The notes under the pieces were generated by a model that worked only from the letters and a program-made list of their open reading frames with translations, searched no databases and was not told the DNA's origin. From Atrina japonica (taxonomy: Eukaryota > Mollusca > Bivalvia > Pterioida > Pinnidae): 64,000 nt of DNA. Of this stretch, positions 1 through 11,200 are shown piece by piece (position 1 is the first letter of the stretch; each line of letters begins with the position of its first letter). The stretch spans positions 5,001 to 69,000 of the forward strand of contig BROG01000542.1 of assembly GCA_030159075.1 (NCBI GenBank). The letters are read 5' to 3'. The position numbers and the translations under genes are program-made.

Positions 1-262
1 TAGACATCGGATGATTTTTTTTATATTAAGAATTTGACAAATTTTCATATTAGAAAATACATATTTTTTTATTTTAGAAAATATTTTTTTATATTAATGA
101 ATTGACTGCCTTTTTATATTTGAAAATATTCGTTTTTTAATTTTTGCATTTTTTTCAACATTAAAAATATTTGTATTATAAGAAAATAAATGTGAAGATT
201 TGTTATGTTACAAAATTAATTTTAAAGTTAAGATGCTGATTTGTCTATTTAGTTTATTGAGG

Positions 263-264
<2 letters not shown>

Positions 265-298
<34 letters not shown>
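265..298. repeat. (CT)n microsatellite
   Basis: About 17 uninterrupted CT units. Confidence 0.95.
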
Positions 299-302
<4 letters not shown>

Positions 303-925
303 GATTACTTCCCATTGTTTAAGTAGGCATACCTGTCTTTAGTGACCGTTTACGTACCGAAGCTTTATGAATCACTATTTTACACGTTTTTACAAGTGAC
401 CGTTTACGTATGAATCCATACAATGATTGACAGGTAACTCTTCCCCAGTATCGGCTAGACGAGGAATGTAGAATTACATGTTATTTGCATTGTTTTAAGT
501 CAATATTGTATAAAGCCTACCATATATCACTGATATAGTTATGGTCAAATTATCAAGAAATAACAATATAATAAATATATATATAGATCTATAATAAAAT
601 ACAAACTTCGACAAATTTTTTTTACCAGTGATATTTTATACAAAGCCAATCTCTGCCTACACAAACTCTTTGAAAGACCACCTTCAACACTGGTACATCA
701 GTTACTATTTTTTCACTGTAAACTACATTTATACATTTTTATTATAATTTATAATAATCCTTTAAAATTACAAATTATGAAAAAGTGAGCCATCAAAGAT
801 AAATGATAAACTTAAATCTATGTCGGGTTGGCTGAACTCATAATACACATGTACATACTGCTATCATAGTCGGTTACTGTGATTTGAGTGTGTGAAATAG
901 CGACTGGATTATAATTGAAACTGTG

Positions 926-939
926 CACGTGTGACGTCA
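926..939. promoter_or_regulatory. E-box and CRE palindromes in tandem
   Basis: CACGTG is followed directly by TGACGTCA, the full cAMP-response-element palindrome. No transcription unit beside it was identified; possibly chance. Confidence 0.2.
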
Positions 940-1107
940 CATTAAGGGCATTAACCACGCAAGAGATGCCGAGAAGTGAACTTTGATGGCAGAATAAACA
1001 AGTATCCTGTCATTTTTCACCTCAGATAATTGGCTGTATAACTTTTAGGTGGCTATCTTTGGGATATTTAAATTAAAGACAAACTTCAAAATTGTTACCT
1101 TTGACCT

Positions 1108-1198
1108 TTAACTCATCAACCTATGTAAAAGAATGAACTCTCCTATCAATCAATGACTTAGACCAGTCCAAATGTGTCTTTAGAGGTGAATGGGTTAA
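1108..1198. mobile_element. Family A palindromic MITE, copy 1
   Basis: 91 bp beginning TTAACTCATCAAC and ending GGTGAATGGGTTAA, an imperfect inverted repeat with TTAA at both ends. The core GACCAGTCCAAATGTGTCTT is shared with the other copies. Confidence 0.8.
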
Positions 1199-1243
1199 GG
1201 CTCTAATAAGAATCTCCACTGTATATTTTCAAAAAGTATTTCT

Positions 1244-1335
1244 TTAATGCAATCACCCTTAGAGACACAAATGAATCATTCCATGCCATTGATGTTAACT
1301 AAAGTTAATTTTTTCCAGGGGTTGACAAGTTGATA
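1244..1335. mobile_element. Family A MITE, degenerate copy
   Basis: Starts TTAATGCAATCACCC and ends CAGGGGTTGACAAGTTGA; the core is eroded. It lies 46 bp from copy 1, so two copies sit side by side. Confidence 0.5.
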
Positions 1336-4016
1336 CACTAGACAGATATAATCCATCAATTTTTTTTCTGCTGTATGTTTCACATGCACAGTAGAACTAG
1401 CAGGACAAAATGAGTCCAGTTTAAAAAAAATCAGTTTCACTCTATATTCTTAGTAATTCTAAAATCTTTACTTTGTTTTCTGTATTTGGTTATCATTCAA
1501 AATAAAGGAAATATGGCAGATTTAAAAGGGGAGGCAACTGCTAATTTTAACAATAAATGTAGTTTCAACTTTTTTCCTCAGTAAAACTATGTGTACTAAA
1601 AGTATCAATGGTTACATTTTGGTAATTATGAATTACATCATGGATCCATTCATTATCATTATTATAACTGTCAAGATGGGATTGCTAGAATTTACTTTCC
1701 CAAGCAATAATGAATTCCTCCTGTAAAAATGATGGAAATCACTCGAAATGAGTACCAAAACCTCAACTTTCAGTGAACCAAGTTTTGAAAAAAAAAAAAA
1801 AATTGTGAAATTACTAAAAATATACATATACCAGGAATTGTGAAAACAAAGTGTGTGAATTCACTTTTGCCCTGCTACTGTATGTAGCTATGTAATAATA
1901 ACAAAAACAATTATGAATTTATAATTTTAGTATCTTATTTATTTTTTTTAATAATCATCAGGTTTTTTTTATCCTTTACAATATTTTTGCATGATTTGTG
2001 TGATTAAAATGACTGTATAAAATTGCATAACATTAATATCAATAATAATTAAAAACAACGTAACCGAGCCATAGACCTGGTTAACAAATACATTTACATC
2101 GTAAAAACCAATAACCCTGTTGCACTCAAAACACATGCAAACATAGTGCATACATTAATAGACATATTTTGGCAAAAATTAAATTTTTTACCAGTGGGGA
2201 AAAAAAAAAACAAAGCAAAAAACAAACGATAATTCTAGAACAGAGATCATTAAATATTTTGATACAAACGGCCATTCATGAATCTGTGTTCATAATCTTA
2301 GGATTTACACAAATCTGGTTCACTGGGACAGCAAGTTACATGTAACTTACGTGAACATGATATTTTAGGAAAGGTAGATATTTTAGGAAAGGTAGATAAC
2401 TCAAGGAGACACTAACATAATGGGAGGTAACTCTTCTATTCACACAAATAAAACAACTGTAATTAAACAATAGACAAAGAGAGTAATAGAGTTCTAGAAA
2501 ATAATTAGTAAAATTTCAAGTGTTGTAAAATCGACCTTTCGCAAAAAGGCACGACACAGCAAATTTTGCCGGATCTTTTACATGTGACCTTCAGAATGAA
2601 ATGGCCCATCAAACATGTTTAGGGCTTTTTACTGGGCAGAAGTAAAAAATAAGCAAACTATAGTGATTCCAACTTTCATCTACCTCTGGTGGGGGTAGGG
2701 CATTCACCAATTTGTGGCTTAACATGAAAGCTGTTGAAGATATTTTGCGATTCTTAATCGTTTCACTAATTTCTCAGATCCTGAATTGATTGAAATATGC
2801 AAAGATTCAACATACATTTAAGGTAAATGACTTTGCATATCTTTTGAAAAAAAAATTAATTAGCTTTTTGATTTGCAGGAAAACTTAAGCTTTTTAAGGG
2901 TAAAGCATGTATATAGTCGGTAGTGATACAGAGTCTTACTGACTAATAAACAGACAAGAAAATACATATTTTAAGAATATTTGAGCTCACATGTATCACA
3001 AACATAAAAAAATTAACCTAAAAAACAATTAAGTATATTTGGCCATTTGTTAACTACTTCAGTTCCTCTTTTTTGTTACCCTGAGAAAATAATCGATACA
3101 TTTTATGTAAATGATTCAGTAGTTATGTTTCGGTATACATCTGTACAAGATTTTTATGTACATAATTTGGGAAATCTGTGAAAGTATTTGGATATACAAA
3201 TGTAAAATAATAGCACTATTGGATACAAACTCGATGAGACACACGGCAAAAATTATATACGACACAAACTCACAAAAGTTTACACTTGTAAACTCGTAAC
3301 ACAAAATCTGACATGAATGTAAAACTTCATGTTATCTCGTACGTATGGAGAAAAACAAAAGCATCTAACATCACATCAAATCTTGCTCGGTTCATTTTTT
3401 AGAGTCCTGTAGAAGACTTTTTTTCTTTGGTCCGACAATTATACATGTAGCTACACAACACAAAAGGCTGATATTGTAAAATGAGATATTTTAACGTGCA
3501 ATTAATTTTAGTAATTTTCACGCCAAGACAAAATCGTACATGTACATTTAAATCATTTTACATTACAACACATATTTTCTTTTTACAGTTAATCACCTCA
3601 CACTTCTCATTTTCCTGCATGACTTGTGACCCAGTGACCTACATTACAATATCAATCTATCAAAGTTACTTCGAAATTCACTTTTATTTTTCAAATGAGG
3701 AAAAAAATAGATGAGGAATGCTTGGTCAAAATTCAAATTAGGGGAAAAAAATGAAAAAAAAAATTTGTTGAAAATTTTGTATCATGTTCCCAATAAAACT
3801 TTTGTACAATAATGACTAGTAATTCATGCAAATATTTCCAATCTGATGAACATCACGTGATACCAACAAAAAAATCCTAAACAAACAAACAAACAAATAA
3901 TGATAAAAATAGTAAAATTAATAATAATAAAAATACCAAAGGGGCATAAGCAGGGTTTTCCAAAAATAATCATTTCATTTTTTTCTTGATTTTAATTTTG
4001 ATTTTGATTTTTTTGT

Positions 4017-4178
4017 TTTACACCATACTCAACAATCTTTCAGTCATATGATGGCGTCCAGTTTTTTATTGGTGGAGGAGAAACCCTGGCTACCCGGGTA
4101 AAGACCACCGACCTTCCGCAAGAAAACTGGCAAACTTTCCCACTTAATTCGAAATGACCCTAGCGGGATTCGAACCAG
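4017..4178 (-). mobile_element. Family S tRNA-derived SINE, truncated
   Basis: Shares the body ggtggaggaga...cttccgcaag...actggcaaactttc with 60150-60385. The minus-strand head keeps a pol III B box (GGTTCGAATCC) and then stops where the family E element begins; the A box is missing. Confidence 0.75.
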
Positions 4179-4567
4179 AAGTGCATTTTTTGTTTTTTTC
4201 TACTTTTAATACTTGTCTTGAAGTACAAAACAAACAAGAGCTATATACATGGGCATAAAGAGTCTTATATATTTTGTGAAAATAAGGTTAGGTCCGGTGT
4301 GGTATTCATACAAAAATACTTAATTGCAAAACTGAGTTAATTAACTGCAATTGAGAAAGTGCCAAACCTTAACTCAGTTTCTCAAGCAATTTTCACAAAA
4401 TATATTGAAATTTAAGAATGCTTATGCCAGTGTATATCTCTTTTTTTGTTATTGTAAATTAATACCTAATTTGTTTGCCTTAGTAGTAAAAAAAAAAAAG
4501 GGAGAAATTTTTTTAACAAAGGGTAACATTTCAATTTTGGATAAAAAAAACCCACAGCTAATCCCCC
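4178..4567. mobile_element. Family E hairpin MITE, copy 1
   Basis: Two arms, about 4237-4282 and 4392-4443, pair around the shared block TATATTTTGTGAAAATA, with a smaller AT-rich palindrome (gagttaattaactgcaatt) at the centre. The right end reads ACAGCTAATCCCCC. The same arms are seen at 12200-12571 and 52370-52666. Confidence 0.7.
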
Positions 4568-5090
4568 TTAACAGAATATGAAAACAAATAAATTAATAGA
4601 TAAATGATGAAAATAATGAAAATCAACTTTTCCAAGTTCAGATCTTTTGGCAGTGTAAAACTTAACATGTATGTAATAGCATAAAACTATAACAAACAAA
4701 TCTAAATTTATATATTCTTGAGAAAAATGAATCAACAAGTTTTTGAGATTAATTTGTCAATAGAAATGATTTTCTTATCTAGGTATATAGTAATCAGAAT
4801 GTACATGTATAATTTCTTTTTATATATATGAATTCCTCGTTTTATCTATTTTTCATTGAAAGGTATTCTCATTAATTCTGTACTACTGGTCAGCAACTAA
4901 TTCTTGTCAAGGACCGATTCTCGCCAATTTTTTCGAACTGGTGTGTAACATGCAAACAGCCACATAGTTTTACAGATTTTTTGTGTTTCCATGACAAGAC
5001 GCTTTTTTGATTGCCGAACAAAAAGAAAAAATTCTTTGACAAACCAGATTATTTTTGGTAACATAACAGGAGTTTGCGAGAATAAGTACA

Positions 5091-5177
5091 TGATGAGAAT
5101 TGGTAGATGACGAGAATTGGTAGATAACGAGAATTGGTAGATGACGAGAATTGGTAGATGACGAGAATCGGTACATG
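5091..5177. repeat. 17-bp minisatellite, 5 units
   Basis: Unit GACGAGAATTGGTAGAT, near-perfect. The open frames across it are repeat artefacts. Confidence 0.9.
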
Positions 5178-5514
5178 GCACTGACCAATAGTTTACTTGA
5201 TTCTATGAACTACATGTTTAAAAAATGGAAGACTTTCAGTGATGGGTGAATCCTACATATTAATGCAGTTACATTATATAATGATCATCTTTGGTATCGA
5301 CAAAAAAAAACAAAACAAAAAAAACTAATTGGCAAGACTGTGAAGTAACCTTTCACCCAATAACTGCACAACAACAAAATTACAAAATGGTACAACTCAA
5401 TTATATTGTGATGCGTGGCGGTACATTTTAAACATTCTTCATATATTTGCACTATTAAATATCACTTTTAAAGTGTCTCGGTAATGGAATGAATTTATCC
5501 TCTTTTTTATTTTA

Positions 5515-6038
5515 TCACACGACTGTGTCAGATTTAAAAAAGATTTCATCGATTTCATTACACAAATCGTCCGGGTTAATCGTATAACTACCGGACGTGG
5601 TTGTATTGTCGTCGTCATCTCGGACAGTCGTATTACAACTTTCACTGAAGTTGTCGTCATAATTTGGATTTCTAGTTTGATTTAATTTCATATTATTATC
5701 AAATTGTTCCATTCTATTGCTGTCGGAATTAGATGGCAATCGTGGAATATCAACTTTTGAATTCTGCCGTTGACTTCGATTATATTGTTCTGAGTGTAAC
5801 CTCATGAGTCTTTGACTGTTCTGATGTGAATTTTCTCTCACATTTGGTGGAAAAGAACTTTTGAGGGCAACATTTCTGGGAAATGTTGATAAACTTCCTC
5901 CTAATGTCCGTGGGGGGCCATGACCAAATGTGGACAATATAGGCTGTTGCATTGCACTAGCTGAACGTGATCCACAAGAAATTCCGCTACTGTCCGGCGA
6001 AAAAGTATTTGGCTGTGACATCGAGCTTGGACTTCTCT
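5515..6038 (-). other. Protocadherin last coding exon and stop codon
   Basis: Acceptor tgtatttttcag, edge 6038; the first two bases complete the split Glu codon 1008. It encodes 173 further residues, Ser/Asn/Pro-rich and probably disordered, then the patterned end TTTSGSYTINPDDL, NEIDEIFF and a terminal DTVV (class I PDZ ligand). TGA stop at 5517-5515. An AATAAA occurs on the minus strand within 15 bases of the stop, too close to be a convincing poly(A) signal; the real 3' UTR end was not located. Confidence 0.9.
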
Positions 6039-8185
6039 CTGAAAAATACAAAATGTACAGTGTGCTATTATGTTTTTCATTCACTTTTATCTAATTAAAG
6101 AATTAAAAAACCAAACAATATATCATAACTGCTAAATTAGGCTAAAACTCCCAAATTTTTAGCGACCGACCAATGCGAGAAATCCTTATCACAACTCCCC
6201 ATTTACTTAAGCATTTATATCCTCTGTCATCCTTATTTTTTGACTTTCAATTTTCAATTTGAAATTAAAAAAAAAATGTTAAGAAGAAACATTTCTAGAA
6301 AAGCTAATAAGGTTAAAACAAAGAAACAATGTTTTCCATTTTTTAGAATGACTGGTTCAAGCAAATCACTGAACCAGGTTTTATATGTAAGTTCTGAGGG
6401 GTAAGGGACATAATAGGGACAAGCTATAATGACAGGAGCTAAATTTCTAACTAACAGACACATCAAACTGAAGGGGAATGATTTCCTTTCAGAACATCAA
6501 ATGGAATGAAAATGTCTACCATAATAAATAAAAGATTACGAGATAAAACTGCTGTACCTGAGTGCAAATTTTCATATCAAACTGCCATAAAAAGATTTTA
6601 AACTCTTTTAAATGCTGTACAGACTTTTTAGTTGGATTTTAAAATTTGAAACCCGTTTAGTTCCACTTGAATTAGCAAATATCCATATTTTGTGTCATAA
6701 ATCGGTAATGAAGCAGATAAACTTGTTATTTACGGAAATTTTACTGATATATCAATACTGTCAAGACTAACCTGTGGAATCAGAAGGATGTGACAGCCCG
6801 CTGTTCCTTACATCCTCCTCACTCCCTCCACGACCACTGTCTCCAGTCGTGGATTCTTCTGACAAGTCACTGTGATTATCTCCTTTAAACTCAATTTTTG
6901 AAGGCATTTCTACGAAAAGTCTTCCCTGAAAAAAAAAAAAAACAAATAAATGAAAAAAGTGATTTTGTTTTTCCTTTGCTAAATCTGGGAATGTTACCAG
7001 CTACAGTGAAACTTGTATATAAAGACCCCCATAAGGACACAACAAAACCAGTCTTTATAGAGAGGTGGTCTTTATATAGAGGTTGATTTATACACAAATG
7101 GTACTAATGGGGACAGCAAAAATGATGGTCTTAATGACCAGGTGGTCTTTATACACAGGTGGTCACTAAAGCAGGTTTTACTGTAAGTTAAATTTGGGTG
7201 ACGTGTCATAAATTTTTACTAATGCAATGGTCCTATATCATTTGCATTGCCACACCTCCTTTAACATTTGAACTCTTTAACCACTCCTTTACGAAACAGG
7301 CATTACCTGTATTGATGTACATGTATCTCAGGTAATACCCAACTGGGTTTGACCCTGGGACTTCTGTTTGCTAGAGGAATGCTTGGGCATATATATCAAA
7401 ACCTGCTATATCAGCCACCTCTATATAAGGATTACCTGTTTATAAAGGCCAGATTTTTCATGTCCCTTGACTGCATACTTCAACTTAATTGAACCTGTGT
7501 ATAAGGGTCACCTGGATATAAGGGTCAATATTTTCTGGTCCCTTGGGTGGCGCCTATATACAGGTTTCACTGTATATGGCTATTTATATCACCGATACAG
7601 ATATGATTTTTTCCACTATATGGTCTAAAATCTGTCAATACTATGTACATTTCTTAGATGTGTGCCAAATTACATGCATATCAAATATTAGCAAAGTGTA
7701 TAATTTATCAGCTAATTATAATTTGAATGCACTAACCCACATTTAGTCATTCAAAGAAATTTTTCATAAAGTTCATATCTGACCTATTCCAAAGCTTGAT
7801 GAAAATCGTAAAAAGGAAGAAATTATGAATAAATGTATGTTTATATTTCTTTCCAAAAAAGGAACTGTTTGAAATGAATACCGAAAGAAGCTACCTACAT
7901 GTATAAAATCAAAAATAAGTTTTGGGGATCAAGGGAGAAGTGATCTATATTTAGACAACTATGATAAGTACCACACCTTTGTATATAAGACTTGTAATGA
8001 TCTGCACATTCAGGTAGGCTCCTAATTAATGCTTCAAATAAAATCATCACTGTACAACAGTGTACATTGAAACTTGTATATAACAACCTCCTTAGGGACA
8101 TAAGAAAACCAGTCTTTATAGGGAGGTGGTCTTTATATAGAGGTTGATTTGTACAAAAAATGGTATTACAATGTATTGGGAACAG

Positions 8186-8218
<33 letters not shown>

Positions 8219-11200
8219 GTTTCTTGTAACCAGGTGGTCTTTATACACAGGTGGTTGCTAAAGTAGGTTTTACTGTTATTAACTGATACATCATATTTTT
8301 TTAATTTAGAAACCAAAAGCAGAACAGACATGGTACACCAGGAAATGATTGCTTCCATTTAATTTTTACCTGAAGATGAGAGGGGGAATTTAAAATGAAA
8401 GCCAAAATTTCAAGCTAAATAATCAACATAAGGGCATGCATGCCATCCATGAGACTAGAGTGATTTAACCCATTCACCCCTAAAGACACATTTGGACTGG
8501 TCAAAGTCATTGATTTACAGAAGAGTCCATTTTTTTCAGGGGTTGATGAGTTAAGATGGGGTGAATATGCTTTCTATCCTAAAAGGGCAAAAATATCCAA
8601 GGGCAATAATTTATAGGTATGCAGTTCAACTAGCGAATTATGATTTTTAACCTTGATGGACTCTTACATATCAACCTTGCTTACCCACCCCTCCTTCATT
8701 TTTTTTTATTTCATTTTTTTTTTACTTTTTGTAAGTGTATATGTGTATTGTTTACTTTCCAGGTGGTCTTCCCTCATGATACAGCATCAAAATAAGATCA
8801 ATTTCTCCTGGGACATAAGCAAAACAAAACATCGCCAGTAAAATGTTGCTAAGCACAGACCTACTAGCTTGTTTTTCTATCCTGTGATCCATTTCTGAAA
8901 TTTCAGTTTTATCTCCGTGTGTTATCTGTCCTCTGGCTAATTTCTTCCTGGTACAGACTTACTCAAAGTGTAATTGAAAATGTGTAGACCTCAACCTTTT
9001 TATTGACATTGATTTTGAAGTTGTAACCGATACTGATAAGTACAAACAGGGAGATAATAGTTTAATTACTTTGTATTAGTAGATGATATAACATAGTGTA
9101 TAATGATTACTCCCTGTAGGCTAAAACATGTGAATAGTGACATCTGAATTAATTAGTAGTAGTTATCTCCCCTTAATCTTCAAGTTTTTTAAAAATGTAT
9201 ATTAAAGCTGTTTGTAAACAGAGAAACTTGTGTGGAATAAGTAATTATTCATGAGAATAATACTATGGTTAATAATGACCTAGAATTGATATTATTACTA
9301 TTACAATGTAGATTGAAAAATTACAATATTTTTCTGTACACAATATTAAAAGAAATCAAATAATAAAAACAGATAAAAAAGAGAAAGCGATCAATACACA
9401 GTAAAGGATATAAAAAAAAAATCTTAGGGATGAGAACTTTGAAATAAATATTTCCACATGTCAACGGCGATTTATTCTTCTTAAATGACTTTATCAAAAC
9501 AGATCTCCGACAAGACCGATTAGAATTTTGACACTAAAAAATGTTTATGGAATTTTTATCTCTTGTACTCAAAAGCTCTTTAATATCATTATACTATGTT
9601 TTCACCTAAACTAAGCCATCAAAATGTATATGATTAGTTACTGATATAATCTATTGCAAAAAAAAAAAAAAAAAAAAAAAAAAAATGCCTCTAACCAAAC
9701 GTTCCTCTACGGAGATACAAGTGGGTAGGATTAAGCATTAGGTAATGATATCTGTTTTTTTTCGTGTAAAATACTCAACAAAGACATGTGCATAGTTCTG
9801 TATAACAAAGCTCACTTATTTTGCTGTTAGCGTTTTACGGAAATATGTAAATGTTATGACTGTGAGCCCCATGTAGTTGATCCTGCAGCATGGGGCTTTT
9901 GAAGTCCGACTTCTTTGTGATATGAATCAATTACTGACTGACACCTGTTCATCTCTATTTTATTGTGTGTACATTTGTTTTTTTGTTTTTTTTTGTTTTT
10001 TTATTGTCAGAGACGATTTTTTTTGTGTTTCATGTTCCCAGTTGAATTTACTTGAGTACAGTAACCAACTTGCATCTTACCTTTCCCCAAAATATTTGGA
10101 AACACATGTGTGACAAAAAACATCCTTTAAATAAGTAAATAAATAAAATAAATGAATAAATAAAAATAACTACATAAATTAATAAATAAATAAATGAATA
10201 AGTTAATAAAATATTCGTATTACGTTTTGCACTAACCTCTTGTTCAGTTTGTTGAGGATGCCATGGGTGCTGTTTTTGTTTTGTTTGTAAAATTCTTTGT
10301 TGAAGACGCAATGATTCCATTCTATGTAAATCCTGAGTTTTAGGATCCGGAGCATTATTGCTCACCCCACGGTTCTGTATGTGAGACTAAAAAGTGTAGC
10401 AGAAAAAAAATGTAAGAATTTTAGTTTAAAATCTTAAAAATTTGCATACAGGTGGCCATGTTGTAATAGCCATGTATACAAAAACCATATAATCTGGCAG
10501 GGTGGAGTTTTGTGAACCCTTTTTTTTTGACCTGGATGAGTTAAAATTTTAGGTAATGCAGCATAATGAAATTAAAATTACAAAGGCAATAGTTATCATT
10601 CCTACCAGCACCATACCCAAGATATTTCAGTGGGGAATAAATTGCTTTTTCTGTGATGCTTGGCTTAACCCAAAAGTGGGAAGAATGATCTGTATGATAA
10701 TCAAAAGATTGCTCCACTCCGCCAAGTTTTGTGAACTGGACAATATCCAACTCCTAACCACATGTTAACGGGTTCAAATCCTGGGATTAGCTGGATTATG
10801 AAATGATCTACCTTGGTACAGGCTCACAACATGATCCTAGACATTAGTAAAACTTCCAATCCTAAACGAAATGCTCTTTTACACATTTTTTTAAAACTCA
10901 AAATTTGTTGTTCAGTGCATTTTGTGGAATTTTTCTAATTAAACAATGATGACTGTGTCACCTCGTAAATATGCATGTATTTAATAAAGCTCCATGGCCA
11001 ATCTGCTGCAAATAAGGGTTTAGCTCCATGGGCAATGTGCAGAAATTATGTGTCCCATGGCCTGCAATTTGCAGCAACCACAACCAATGAGCAAATGTAA
11101 ACTTAATTTATTGAGTTAAATGATATTTTAAAATCAAATCTGACTCAGAATATTTTGGTTTTTGTTCTATAAGGAAAAGTCCAGTAGGATTAACATGAAT

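Larger units (their letters stand above)
1..5514. other. 3' flank of the protocadherin: no further gene seen
   Basis: AT-rich DNA that includes the undetermined 3' UTR. Contents: a (CT)n microsatellite, two family A elements, a SINE followed by a family E hairpin MITE, and a 17-bp minisatellite. Short open frames here have no coding character. Confidence 0.6.
6926..10236 (-). other. Protocadherin intron 2
   Basis: 3311-bp phase 0 intron. It holds family C MITEs (7002-7185, 8063-8276), family D (7399-7575), one family A element (8465-8554), poly-A tracts and a perfect-stem hairpin at 9865-9897. No coding exon was recognised. Confidence 0.85.
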
